Origin: Myrmaecium sp. VS I D KN 1
Lineage: Eukaryota > Ascomycota > Dothideomycetes > Valsariales > Valsariaceae
Reading direction: 5' to 3'
DNA: 64,000 nucleotides
Assembly: GCA_019775845.1 (NCBI GenBank)
Contig: JADQAV010000047.1
Span: 248,001 to 312,000, forward strand
The notes under the pieces are model-generated. The model was not told the origin of the DNA. It did no database searches and worked only from the letters and a program-made list of their open reading frames with translations. The position numbers were made by a program, and so were the translations under genes. Positions 22,742 through 34,063 of the stretch are shown here, piece by piece. Each line of letters starts with the position of its first letter. Position 1 is the stretch's first letter.

Positions 22742-23756
22742 CTAGCGATACACTGGCGGTCGTCCGCCAAAACTCACTCCACCGTACTTGTCGAATTCTA
22801 TGCTCTCACCCTCCAGACAGGTGAAATAGCCATAGTTCCTGTCAGTGACGTTCATGCCATTCGGATAGAGCTCCTCCATGCGGAGTCTGTCTTTGCTCTT
22901 CGGTTTCCCCTCTTTGATCCTTAGCTTCTCGAAGAAGCAATAAGCTGCGTAGAAAACCGGGTTAGTGTTTCCGGCATCTGCGCCTTTGTTATTGCGGAAG
23001 CGCTGCAGCTGTGAAGACTGCAGCCTCTTCTCTTGTGTATGGAACTGCGCCATGAGGTCACGCAGGAAGCTGGCTTGGGTCACGTTCGGCTTCTTCAGGT
23101 GTATAGCAATCTTACGTCGGATCTCATCGCAGGTGTCGTAAACGGGAACTTTGTCCTCATCCTCTCCGTCGAGCTTGATATCAGCAAGGTCAGAGGCCTG
23201 GAGAGCTGGCTTTTCCGACTTCTTGCCGCCCTCTGTCCCCGTACCTTCGTAGGATTTCCTCGCCCGCTTGGCCCGTGGTTCTTTGATGCCTTGCTCTTGG
23301 CGTCTTTCGAAGAAATCCAGCGCGTTGGCGTAGACGCTAGACTGCATGCCCTTGTCCGGTCCATGCTGATGCATGAAGCGGTAATAAGCTGGCGAGGTGA
23401 CGTCCAGCTGCTCACACAATTGCTTAACTGTCATCTCCTGGTTATCAATGAGGTTGTTGATACGGCGCCGGACTTGGTCGCAGTTCAAGCTCAACGAGGT
23501 TCTGGCTGGTGGGGGAGTAGAAAAATCGAGGATCTCTTCAACGGCACGTTCGAAGTCGGGCCCCTTCGGATCCACATCGCGTACAATGTGCGGCCTCCCT
23601 GGGCCAAGCGCTATACGCTCCATGTGCACCATCTGATCAGAAGGTTAGAGGTTTCGCATAGCTTAAAGAGACGGCCGCTGCCCCTAGAAGCTGACAGCAG
23701 GCCCTACGGTTCTGGAGAGCGCTTACCCCATCGTCTCCACCTCCAATGAAGGCCAT
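22742..23756 (-). CDS. Protein with two DUF7726-like modules, probably nuclear
   Basis: Two exons: 23756-23727 (MAFIGGGDDG) and 23632-22742, with a 94-nt intron, GTAAGC donor and phase 0; 306 aa. Two related helical modules are visible. The first is at about residues 61-121 (CDQVRRRINNLI.. VTSPAYYRFM.. ALDFFERRQ) and the second at about 178-246 (CDEIRRKIAIHL.. SFLRDLM.. LQRFRNN.. CFFEKLR). Both begin with C-D-x-[VI]-R-R-[RK]-I and end in a hydrophobic FFE helix, so they look like an internal duplication. A basic patch between them (KEPRAKRARKSYEG) resembles a nuclear localisation signal. I recall this module as DUF7726 in Pezizomycotina; the helical, basic nature suggests DNA binding but no function is established. 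Confidence 0.8.
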
Positions 23757-24282
23757 GATTGTTCGAGTTATGCACTTACAGATGAAGCATCGGCTCTGGT
23801 GCTAGTTTTTGAGATGCGTATGATGAAGGTTGCTTGACGGCGTGAGAATCCGGGGTAACGTTGGTTAGGTACAAGTAGTCTTCTGACGCTCTCCTCTGAT
23901 GCAAGATGACGATGAGGATGGATGACGCCTCTCACGCGTCAGCCGGGCTAGCTTCGACACCAAGGTGCCGACTGGACTCCGCGGTCTCACGTGGCGATGC
24001 TTGCTCCGTGCACCGGCTTTCGCTCGCTCGACCGGGGATTGGCCCTGGCACAGGATCTTGAATGCCCTACGATCAAGGCAGCCCGGTTCCCACCAACTCT
24101 TTTCTGTCCTCCAGCCAAATCTTGTCGCTCGTCGACTCAAAGTAAAGGGGTTCATCCTTCCCAGATCGCTACGAGCTTGCGACTATGTCCCCCTGATCTC
24201 GCGTCTTCGAAATCGGTCCTGACCGCTGTACGACCATCCGTCTGATCTCGCTCCAGAGGGGTGAAACACTCCCGCTGCTCCC
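23757..24282. promoter_or_regulatory. Divergent promoter region
   Basis: 526 bp between the start of the DUF7726-like gene (minus) and the GT90 gene (plus). No reading frame of note. Confidence 0.5.
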
Positions 24283-26115
24283 ATGGCCTTCACTCCTTTC
24301 GCCCAAAATGCCTCCATTTTAACCCGTCGGTTCGCAGCGCTCGCCGTTACCGCCTGCATAATCACGCTTGGAACATGGCTGTACATGCAGGTATGGCCAG
24401 CCTATCGATCGTCCTGGATCTCTCGACCGTCATTCGATCATGTGCGGGAGGATCACCCTATTAATACCCTGATGCGCCGCGCGGAGGTCGAATGGTATGA
24501 TATAGTATCCAAGGAGACAACAGATCTACAGTCGGCGGTGCATGCCTATAGAGCGCGGAGGGGGCGCCATCCGCCCCCTGGATTCGATAAGTGGTTCAGC
24601 TATGCCCAACAGCACGACGCCGTGATCGTGGAGGATTTCTTCGATCAGATTTACCATGATACGAACCCTTACTGGGCGCTCGATCCAAACACCATGAGGG
24701 ATCAGGCAAGGAGATATCAGTTCACGGTGAGAGTGCGCAATGGGAGTGCGTCTTTCGTGAGCGATGGCAGGGATAGACCGTGGATGAGGGAATGGCATAA
24801 TCTAACGGCTACCATCGCGGCGTACCTCCCCGACATCGATATCCCTATCAACACAATGGACGAATCTCGGATTGTTACTCCTTGGGAGGATATTAACCAT
24901 TACCTGGTGGAAGAAAAGCGGAAGCGGAGGATTGTCCCTTATTCCGAGGCCGTCACAGCATTTACTCTTCCTTCGGGCGCGGATAAGGCCGAGGAAGAGG
25001 ACTTCTACAATCCCGACTGGTCCAGTAGTCAACCATTCTGGGACCTGGTCAAGGTTGGCTGCAATCCCGGAAGTCCTTCGAGGAACGCCGACGCTGTGAC
25101 AGACTTTCGTGGTCCACCGCCGATGTCGAAGGAGTTTCCTTCGGGTTCATTTGACGGATATGTGAAGAACTGGACCTTGGCAAAGGATATATGCTCTCAG
25201 CCTGAGCTCCGCGAGTCACATGGCAATTTCGTGGAGCCGATCTCCATATCCACCACGCATACCCTGTTTCCCCTGTTCGGGGGATCCAAGTTGAACGTGA
25301 ACAACGAGATTCTCCTCCCTGCTGCAATGTATTGGTCATCTCGGGAAATGTATTCCGGCGGGGATTATCTCGGACCTGAATGGGAGGAGAAGGAGAACAA
25401 AGTCGAATGGAGAGGCGACGCATCCGGCGGCCGTAACCGGGAGGAGAACTGGACACGTTTTCATCGCCACAGATTCCTCGCCATGCTTAATGGTACTGCT
25501 GTGCAGCTAGCAGAGGAAAATGGCGGCGTTGGTCCAAACTTCCAGTTGCCTCCTTATTCCACCTATAAGCTGATCGCCACGCGACATACAGATCTCGGAC
25601 TTTGGCTGAGCGAATTCGTGGACGTCGGATTCACCAACCTGGTCTGTTTCCCGGTGGGTGAGGAAGGGCGATGCCCCTATACGGACCCGTTTTATGAGGT
25701 TGTCGAGCGGAGGCCTATGGCTGAACAGTATGCCTACAAATACCTCCCAGATATCGACGGCAATTCGTTCAGTGGCCGTTATCGGGGTTTCCTGAGGTCT
25801 ACTTCTCTGCCCATCAAAGCGACCGTCTACAACGAATGGCATGACTCGCGACTCATGCCTTGGGTGCACTTCGTACCCATGCACAACTCGTTTGTCGATA
25901 TCCACGGCATCCTGGATTACTTCATTGGGTATCACGGCATTGGCGGCCACGATGCTTCTGCGCGGAAGATCGCCATGGCTGGGAAAGAGTGGGCGGAGAA
26001 GGCTTTAAGAAGGGAGGACATGCAGATTTATGTCTACAGGTTGCTTCTGGAATATGCCAGATTATGTGATGATCAAAGAGAACGTTTAGGTTACGTTGAA
26101 GATCTCTTGACATGA
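24283..26115 (+). CDS. CAP10-like family 90 glycosyltransferase, type II membrane protein
   Basis: Single-exon 610-aa protein. A short basic N-terminus precedes one hydrophobic segment at about residues 17-37 (ALAVTACIITLGTWLYMQVW), a signal anchor that places the enzyme in the Golgi lumen. The C-terminal CAP10 domain shows YKYLPDIDGNSFSGRYRGFL (near residues 485-505), the conserved SLPIKATVYNEWHDSRL block and PWVHFVPMHNSFVDI. Together these form the sugar-nucleotide site of the GT90 family (Cryptococcus Cap10/Cxt1 xylosyltransferases, animal POGLUT/KDELC). The donor is often UDP-xylose or UDP-glucose. Substrate here is unknown; cell-wall or glycan decoration is the likely role. Absence of introns is ordinary. 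Confidence 0.9.
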   Translation: MAFTPFAQNASILTRRFAALAVTACIITLGTWLYMQVWPAYRSSWISRPSFDHVREDHPINTLMRRAEVEWYDIVSKETTDLQSAVHAYRARRGRHPPPGFDKWFSYAQQHDAVIVEDFFDQIYHDTNPYWALDPNTMRDQARRYQFTVRVRNGSASFVSDGRDRPWMREWHNLTATIAAYLPDIDIPINTMDESRIVTPWEDINHYLVEEKRKRRIVPYSEAVTAFTLPSGADKAEEEDFYNPDWSSSQPFWDLVKVGCNPGSPSRNADAVTDFRGPPPMSKEFPSGSFDGYVKNWTLAKDICSQPELRESHGNFVEPISISTTHTLFPLFGGSKLNVNNEILLPAAMYWSSREMYSGGDYLGPEWEEKENKVEWRGDASGGRNREENWTRFHRHRFLAMLNGTAVQLAEENGGVGPNFQLPPYSTYKLIATRHTDLGLWLSEFVDVGFTNLVCFPVGEEGRCPYTDPFYEVVERRPMAEQYAYKYLPDIDGNSFSGRYRGFLRSTSLPIKATVYNEWHDSRLMPWVHFVPMHNSFVDIHGILDYFIGYHGIGGHDASARKIAMAGKEWAEKALRREDMQIYVYRLLLEYARLCDDQRERLGYVEDLLT

Positions 26116-26484
26116 GGACTGTTGGGGCGGCAGGGGTTATATGTTGCGTTATTGGGATTGATACCCACGTACACGGCGTTGTATCTTCGTATGAGTGTAA
26201 TGACTTTTGTTCGGCATATTGGATATCTTTTGTATATAGAAATATATATATTTATGTTTGTGTACTGCCAACCCGCATCGACCTGGCAGGAAGACGTAGA
26301 GGCCTGAGGCTCAAGATCTCGGCAACTGATCAACCCCCGGTTTGCGGGAAGCGCCCCGCCAAAAATTGTTTGCGGCGAGAGTGACTGGTCAGAACCTCAC
26401 GTAAGTACCCAACCCAGCGATTCTCTTTTTCTTTCCTCCGCCCCGCCCGCTCACTGTTTTTACCTGGACCCTCCTACGCAGTGT
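26116..26484. other. Short spacer upstream of ArgRS
   Basis: 369 bp with an AT-rich stretch (26230-26260, probably the GT90 3' UTR) and a CT-rich promoter-like part before the ATG at 26485. No gene seen. Confidence 0.5.
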
Positions 26485-28798
26485 ATGCCTTTCAAGCTAA
26501 AGACGAGCTCGAGGCGACTTTTCCATTCTCTTAGCACTCTTTTGAGGGAGCCAGTGTCTACTCAGCATCGTCTGAGTCACCTTTCTCTCAATTTTTATAA
26601 CTACGCCCCACCCCCACCTTGTATCCCTACCGGCAGGCGATACCTCTCGACCATCATGTCCGCCATTCAGCAGTCACAGCTTACTCACCACCAGACCGTG
26701 GATGAAATCGCCAACACGCTGAAGAGCGTAGGGCTCTCTGATGTCCCTAAGGCGCCGAACACATACCCCGACATCAACCCGATCGACATCTATCGCTCGC
26801 ACATCACCACCTTGCTGGCCTCCGTAACGGACATTGACCCTACCATCATCTACCCAGCTCTTCAATGGACGCAGACGCTCGAGAAGGGTGACTTAGTCCT
26901 TCCAGTCCCTGCGCTCAGGGTCAAAGGCAAGAAGCCTCAGGATTTCGCCAACGAGATCGCGGAGAAGGTACAAGCCTGATGGCGCATGCTTGCTTCAGTA
27001 TGGGAAAACTCACGTTGAATAGTTTCCCGAATCCCCCTTAGTTGAGAAGCCCGTGGTTCAGGGTATCGCGGTGTCCTTCTTCTTCAAGCCGCAACCTCTT
27101 ACGCGCCTGGTCATTCCCGCTATCCTCAGGGACGGCCCCGCATTCGGATTCAACACCAACATCGGCCTCCGCGACCCCTCAGACCCGTCTAAGGGCCGTA
27201 AGAAGGTCATCATCGAATTTTCCTCCCCTAATATCGCGAAGCCCTTCCACGCCGGCCACCTGCGCAGCACAATCATTGGTGGCTTTTTGTCAAACCTGTA
27301 CGAGGCTGCCGGTTGGGATGTGTGCCGTATGAACTACCTTGGTGATTGGGGAAAGCAGTACGGCGTCCTTGCTGTAGGGTTCAAGGAATTTGGTAGTGAG
27401 GAGGCCTTGGAGGCCAACCCAATCGGTCACCTTTACGATGTCTATGTCAAGATCAGTGCTCGCGCTAGGGAGGAGGACGAGAAGTTCAAGGCAAAGAAGG
27501 AGGAGATTGCCGCCTTGAAGGCCAAGGGCGAAAACACCGAGAGCCTGGAGGCGGAGCTTGCGAAGATGATGGACGAAGGTGTCGATGAGCAAGCCAGGAA
27601 GTACTTCAAGCGCATGGTGGACAAGGACCCTGAGGCGCTTGCTCTGTGGAGGAAGTTCCGCGACCTCAGTATCGAGAAGTACAAGGCCACTTACAGTCGG
27701 CTCAACATCAAGTACGACGAATACTCCGGAGAATCTCAAATCAAGGACGAGAGCATGGATGCTGCAGCCAAGATCATGGAAGAGAAGGGCGTTTCCGAAG
27801 TTTCGGAGGGTGCTGTCATTGTGGATTTGACAAAATACTCCAAGAAGTTGGGCAAGGCTCTCGTCAAGAAGAAGGACGGTACCAGTTTATACCTCACCCG
27901 CGACATCGGTGCGGCCATGGAGCGTTACGAGAAGTATCACTTTGACAAGATGATCTACGTTGTCGCGTCTCAACAAGATCTGCATCTCGCACAGCTTTTC
28001 AAAATCATGGAGGCGATGGGCAGGAAAGATATTGCGGAAAGGTGCCAGCACATCAACTTCGGCATGGTGTTGGGCATGAGCACTCGAAAGGGTACGGCTA
28101 AGTTCTTGGACGATGTAAGTTGCTCGTGATCTCTTTCGGATACAGGATTGAATCATCGCTAACATGCGATAGATCTTGCGCGACGTAGGCGAGAAGATGC
28201 ACGAAGTTATGAAGAGCAACCAGGCCAAGTATGAGCAGGTTGAGAATCCTGAGAAGGTTGCCGACACTTTGGGCATTTCCGCCGTCATGGTCCAGGACAT
28301 GAAGGGCAAGAGGTGAGCACACGACAAGTGGAAGTCTAGGGAGGTCGGTACAGTGAAAGCTAACTCATACGTCTTAGGATCAACAACTACGAGTTTGACA
28401 TGGACCGTATGACCTCGTTCGAGGGTGATACTGGCCCATACCTGCAATACGCCCACGCTCGTCTCTGCTCCATCACCCGCCGTGCCGAGCTTACCCAGGA
28501 GCAGCTCCTCAACGCGGACTGGTCGCTCCTGACGGAGAAGCACGCCGTCGACCTCATTCGCTTCCTCGCTACCTGGCCCGATGTCTTTCTCAACACGCTC
28601 AAGACCCAAGAGCCGACGACCGTGCTTACGTACCTCTTCAAGATGTCGCACGCGCTCAGCTCCAGCTACGATCACTTGCAGGTTGTAGGCTCCGAGGAGA
28701 ACCTGAAGGTCGCTCGTATGGCGCTGTATGCCGCTGCCAGGACCGTCCTCAGCAACGGCATGCGGCTGCTGGGACTGAGCCCGGTCGAGAGGATGTAA
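26485..28798 (+). CDS. Arginyl-tRNA synthetase, dual cytosolic/mitochondrial
   Basis: Four exons: 26485-26967, 27023-28114, 28173-28312 and 28378-28798, giving 711 aa. Class I enzyme that charges tRNA-Arg. The HIGH box is HAGH at residues 237-240, the KMSKS-like box is MSTRKG at 513-518, and the C-terminal anticodon-binding helical domain follows (YLQYAHARLCSI.. to LGLSPVERM). Exon 2 starts at 27023 because only this restores the family sequence FPESPLVEKPV. The N-terminal 57 residues (MPFKLKTSSRRLFHSL.. GRRYLST) are basic and Ser/Leu-rich, a mitochondrial-type presequence. The second in-frame Met at 26656 (MSAIQQSQ) would start the cytosolic enzyme. This two-start arrangement is known in fungi for several synthetases and is inferred here. 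Confidence 0.93.
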
Positions 28799-29798
28799 GC
28801 GGGTTGGGCGGGTCAAATGATTTCCTTTGGAATATGTTCCACGTTGTGGCGTTTTGGGCGGAAAGAGGAGCAGTGAGAGGCCGAAGAGAAGGGAAGGAAG
28901 TTGCGAGAGAGAGCTGCATCACCAAGATATCCTAAAAGCAATGAGGGCCCATTTGGTCGGGATGGATGAACAAATATGCGATTCGTTCATATTAGGACCT
29001 TTCTGGATCTCTCACGCCGGGCATCGTTTGCAATGAAACAAAAATGATATATTAATGATATAAGTTAACAACGGTAACGGTTCTGGTTACTCTCGGCCAG
29101 AGGTGAAATAAAATGTTCCCATGGATCGAGAGCCTTCGACTTCGACAGCTAGGCCGGGCCCTTCAACGATGTGCAGCAGCGGCAGCGGCAGGCTGCCGGG
29201 GTGGAAGTCTCGTTGTCGAGGCCAGGGTATACGGTACTCCAGAGTAGCCCGGTGCGTGGGTGTGGGTGCCGGGTGGGTGCACGAACAACAGAACCTAAAA
29301 GCGCTAAAGCGGCTCGGGCCATCAACAACATCAAAGGTCGCGATTACAACACGCACAAGTGCACCGGCCAGCGTACCTCCGTACTCCGTACCTGAACCTC
29401 CCACTCCATTGTAACCGCCAACGTCCGGCGTCCTCCTCATCCTCTTCACTCCTTGACTGTTCACAGTGCCCGGTTCTTCCTACCCCGACTGCCCCGGCGC
29501 GGCCACTCCAGGACTCGTGCGCTCCGCATCCAGTTATGCACCGTCACCCTTCCTTGTTCACCTCGGTTTGGCAATTCACTCTGTCGGACTGCTGCTGAAT
29601 GCGTCAATCCCCCCTTCGCCGCCCTCCAAAACATAAAACCCCAGGGCGGAAGCTCTGCCTCTCTCTCACCTTCCGCGCCTTTGACCGCCTTCATGCGATC
29701 GATACCCGTTCCTCACTCCAGATCCGCTTTCACGACCACCTACGATTCGCCGTTTCTCTTCCTCGACACAACACCGCCGTCGCCCCGCAACCCCCGCC
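28799..29798. other. 1-kb spacer upstream of cdc27
   Basis: AT-rich 3' flank of ArgRS to about 29070, then GC-rich DNA. One TACTCCGTA (reverse of TACGGAGTA) lies at 29382-29390. Reading frames are short and overlapping; no gene is supported. Confidence 0.5.
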
Positions 29799-32350
29799 AT
29801 GTCTCGAAACAACCCGTCCGTAGGAATACAGCTGCGCCAGCTGATATATTATCAACTCGACAACGACTTCACCCAGAACGCCCTCTTCCTCGCCGGCCGT
29901 CTCCACGGTCTTGAACCACGAAATCCGGACGCTTCCCACCTCCTCGCTCTCTGCCACCTCCGCTGCGGCCGGTTAAAGGCCGCGTATGACTACAGCAAAG
30001 ACAAGGGCGCACACGGGAAACATCTGGGCTGCGCATACGTGTTTGCGCAAGCTTGTCTTGGCTTGGAGAGGTTTGGTGACGGCGTAGCAGCGCTCGAGCG
30101 CGCTCGGGGATTATGGGGAGGTCGAAACAATTGGAGTAAGGCCGTCTGGCCCCCTTCCGGGCACGACAATGTCCGGGCTACATGAGCTCCCTGCTGACTT
30201 GAATCCGCGCCGTCCAGACAAGCACTCCGAAACCTCGCGGAGACATCTGCCAGATGCGGCCGCCGTAAACTGCCTACTTGGGAAGCTTCTGAGAGCACAC
30301 GGCCAACCAAAGAAGGCTTCTGACTGCTTCATCGAGGCCTTGAAGCTGAACCCATTCATGTGGGATGCTTTCACGGCTCTCTGCGATTCTGGTACGCGCA
30401 CCCTTCCGGCTTTGCGGGCGTATGTTGACCTTGCTAGGTACAAAAGTGAAGCCGTCGAACATCTTCCGGATGACTCCTGAAATGCAGGCCTTTTTCTCAA
30501 ACAATGCACACTCCGTCACCGTCAACGGCCATATGGAGATCTCATCTCCGCAACACCACGCGCCAGCGAACAGATTCTCCCAGCAAATCAACACGCCAGG
30601 AAATGACCCGTTCAATCCCACGAGCAGACCTGGAGACAACGCAGGCCTTGGATCAAATGTCTTCGCGTCGAGACTGAATGGAAACCTACAACTAGCAAAC
30701 GGAGGCGGGAACATGTATGCAGATGTGGAGACGCCTATACCAAATGGGTCGCAAAATGATGAGGGTGGTGGAGGCGCTCAAACTCAGCAGGCGGACATGC
30801 CGGTTGTACAGCCTCCGCATGCACCGCTCCGAAGGACTCGAACATTCCAATCCATACAAGCGGAGGCTGACGCACCGAAAATGAAACCCATGTTAACAAG
30901 GCACAAACAAAAAAACTCGACCGAATCGGCAGAGATACCGGAAGGGTCAAAAAGGCTGGCCCCAGGTAGCAAGCGTACAGTTACTGGTCACAGTAGGCAT
31001 GCTGCTAATTCTGCTGAAGTGGAACCAAGGCGGAGTGCAAGGCTGTTCAGTCAGCTCAGTCAAATGCGACCGTCGGGCACTCGATCCGCAGCCAGTAAAA
31101 ATGCGGAGTCGGACGCTCAGCGGCGAGAATTGCGAAAGGCCAAGGCCACCGGGGTCAAGGGAAGAACGACAGCAGCATCTACCGTCGGTAGGGTCGTCAG
31201 TGGTAATCGCAAGCCAGTGGAGGTGACAGACCATAATCTGAAGGATGCTCGTCCCCCGAGCGTTCCAGCTGCATCAGTAGCGCCGCCCACCAAGGTTCAG
31301 CCACCGCCTGTCGACAATAGTCGGGATCAAGAAGCGCTTCAGTGGATATTAGACCTTCTGATAAAGCTCGGATACGGCTATTACCATCTCAGCCGATATC
31401 AATGCAAAGAGGCCTTGCAAGCTTACATGTCTGCGCCGACCTCACAGCGCGAGACGCCTTGGGTCATGGCTCAGATGGGGAAGGCACAATATGAGATGTC
31501 CAAGTATTCTCAAGCAGCTGCCACCTTCTCCAAGGTTCTCAAGATGGCACCATCCCGAATGGAGGATATGGAAGTTTACTCTACCGTGCTTTGGCATCTG
31601 AAAGAGGATGTGAAGTTAGCACACCTTTCGTACGAGTTGATGGATCAAGAGCGGCTTTCGCCGGAGGCTTGGTGCGCTCTCGGCAATTGCTTCTCGTTGC
31701 AGCGGGAGCATGACCAAGCGATCAAATGCTTCACAAGAGCTGCCCAGCTCGACCCCGGCTTCGCATACGCTTACACCCTTCAAGGGCATGAACATATCGC
31801 TAACGAAGAGTACGACAAGGCCCTTTATTCCTATCGGTGCGCCATCTCGGCTGATCATCGCCATTACAACGGATGGTATGGCCTTGCGCGGGTGTATGAG
31901 AAAATGGGCAAGTACGATATCGCCGAGAAACACTACAAGTCCGCTGCCCAGATCAACCCTAGCAACGCCGTTTTGGCCGTACGGATCGGTGTGGTTCAAG
32001 AGCGTCTCGGGAAACTGCAGGCGGCCCTGATCCAGTACACGCACGCCTGCGATCTGGACCCGCGTTCCGCCCTCTCGCGCTTCAAGAAGGCACACGCGCT
32101 CATGAAGCTGCGGCAATTGGACAGCGCGCTGGCGGAGCTGGAAGTCTTGAAGGATATCGCCCCGGACGAGGCAAATGTGCACTTTATGCTGGGCCGTCTG
32201 TACAAGATGATGCGGGAGAAGGCGAGTGCGATCCGGCATTTTACCATCGCTCTGAATCTGGATCCGCGGGCGTCACAGTACATCAAGGAGGCGATGGAGT
32301 CGCTGGAGGATGATGAATACGAGGAGTATGGCGACGAGGATGGGCCGTGA
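29799..32350 (+). CDS. cdc27: Anaphase-promoting complex subunit Cdc27/Apc3 (BimA)
   Basis: Three exons: 29799-30135, 30218-30391 and 30447-32350, giving 804 aa, close to Aspergillus BimA. The N-terminal TPR block (IQLRQLIYYQLDNDF, NALFLAGRLHGLEP, ASHLLALCHL, LGCAYVFAQACLGL) mediates homodimerisation. The block KHSETSRRHLPDAAAV then LNPFMWDAF is diagnostic of the BimA group. A disordered basic linker (about 190-480) precedes the C-terminal TPR array (about 475-780), which forms the groove for the IR tails of Cdc20, Cdh1 and Apc10. The repeats are seen as ALGNCFSLQREHDQAI, AYTLQGHEHIANEEYDKA and GLARVYEKMGKYDIAEKHY. The tail is acidic (DDEYEEYGDEDGP). It acts as a core subunit of the mitotic ubiquitin ligase. 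Confidence 0.95.
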
Positions 32351-34063
32351 GCGCGCAAGCAAGTCATCCCGCAAAGAAAACATCAAGCGGCGTAGTTTCG
32401 GCGCCGCCGATCTCTGCACCAGCAATCATCCACTACACTACTACCACCACGAGCGCACATACAGCATCACCATCTCGTTTTGATCGACGTACTATCCGCA
32501 CGGTATATACCCATCCTATTCATGGCGGCGTTTTCTTCCGGATGCGAAGGACATCCACGTCCATCCTTCCTCATCCAATTCACAAAGTGCCATTGCGTAT
32601 GATTCCCTTGCTCCCTTCGAGCTCCGCGATACCTTGCAGCTTTCTACCAACACCCGCTCCCCTTTTCAGCATGCGCATAATCAACATCGTTCTGTCGCAT
32701 CCTTTCTTTCTCCCTTCTCTCCTACCTCCTCCTCCTTCTCAGATGGCGACAACGACGAGAGGGATTCACATTACCGCATCATCATTATCAGCAATAGCAA
32801 GGGACCTGGAAGGCGGTTGGGTTTGCTGAGGCGTTCTTTGGTTCTGTGTTCTGTTTTTTCCTCTCTCTTTTCGGGAAAGTTCAAGTCCCTATCATCCTAT
32901 CTTGAAGCACTGGATGGAAGGTGCGGTTTCGCGGGAGAAAAGAGGGTCGACCTAGCTTTATCTNNTCTTCTTTTTCTCCTCTTTCTCGCCTCCTTTCGCT
33001 TGTTTGCTTGGGTGGTTGGGTGGTTGTTGATCATGGAGGAAGTTTGGACTGCATCAGAGGGAGGGGGGTTGAAAGGATGGGAAGGGCTAATTGAAAAGCC
33101 CCCCTTCTTATCATCATCAGCATCGTCAGCATCATGAGCAGAGTATCATACATTCGTCCGGCGTTCTCCGTGGCTTTTTCTTCTTGTCTTCTTCTTTCCT
33201 CTTTCCTTCTCACCAACTCTCATCATCTTACGAATCCGATCCTTATCGCTCGTAGTAGTATCGAAGCCGTGAGCGGGTTATCCCCCCGCATTTCTGTCTT
33301 CTTTCGTCGTCCTCGACTATTACATGTGCATCGCTGCTTGGTGGCTTGAATGGTGGTGAGGATCGGTTGGTCGAGCGGAGGGAGACATGAGCTCTTCTAC
33401 TACCTCTCTCTTTCTTGGTTTCACTTCCCCGTCTTCCCTCACGCTCGAGAATGAAACAAAGAAAGGAAATGGATGTGGATGTGGATAATGAGAAACCAGG
33501 AAAAAGCCAATGCTTTTCCCCCCTCCTCGCTTCGGTGTATGAAGGGTATATATCTATAAGCAATCGCATGATCGTACAAGATGGAACGAATAATCGGCAA
33601 TCTCCCCTTCCGCTCTCCCCAAAAAGAAAATAAAGGATGGTGAACGAGCTTTGAGAGTGGTGTAAAAATGCGGTCAGCTCGCTCGCGTCTTGTTTCTCTC
33701 TCTCTGCCTCTCCCCCTTTTTCCCATGGACAGATAGAAGGAAATTAAAGGCCCTGCGACATCAATCCTGATACTCTCTCTCTCAATGAGGTCGTTGCCCC
33801 CTTCCCTTGGCGTTTCGTGACATAGCCTCGTATCATCTTGACTGCGTTTTTTGTTCCTCTCCGACCGCGCGTCCAGAAATCGTACCGGCTCAAACACCTC
33901 CACGCGCCGCTCCCGTTTTTCTTCCGGTTCCCAGACCGCGTGTGCCTGTGTTTCTCATCCTCTTTTGAGATACCAAACCCCCCTTTCTTGCCTTCCTTCT
34001 CTCCCAATCCTAGAAATGCCAACGCCCCCACATTTCCTTGTATCCGGTTTCTCAACCATCCCC
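32351..34063. other. 1.7-kb convergent spacer with CT-rich tracts
   Basis: Lies between the 3' ends of cdc27 (plus) and the acyltransferase (minus). Strongly pyrimidine-rich in several segments, with many short Ser/Leu-rich frames that are composition artefacts. Two undetermined bases (N) are at 32964-32965. Confidence 0.55.
32964..32965. other. Two undetermined bases
   Basis: The sequence reads NN within a T/C-rich stretch, a consensus ambiguity or tiny assembly gap in non-coding DNA. Confidence 0.95.

Noticed and set aside
32347-33137. Ser/Leu-rich plus-strand frames after cdc27
   Set aside because: Pyrimidine-rich spacer gives spurious frames; no motif, and one crosses the undetermined bases.
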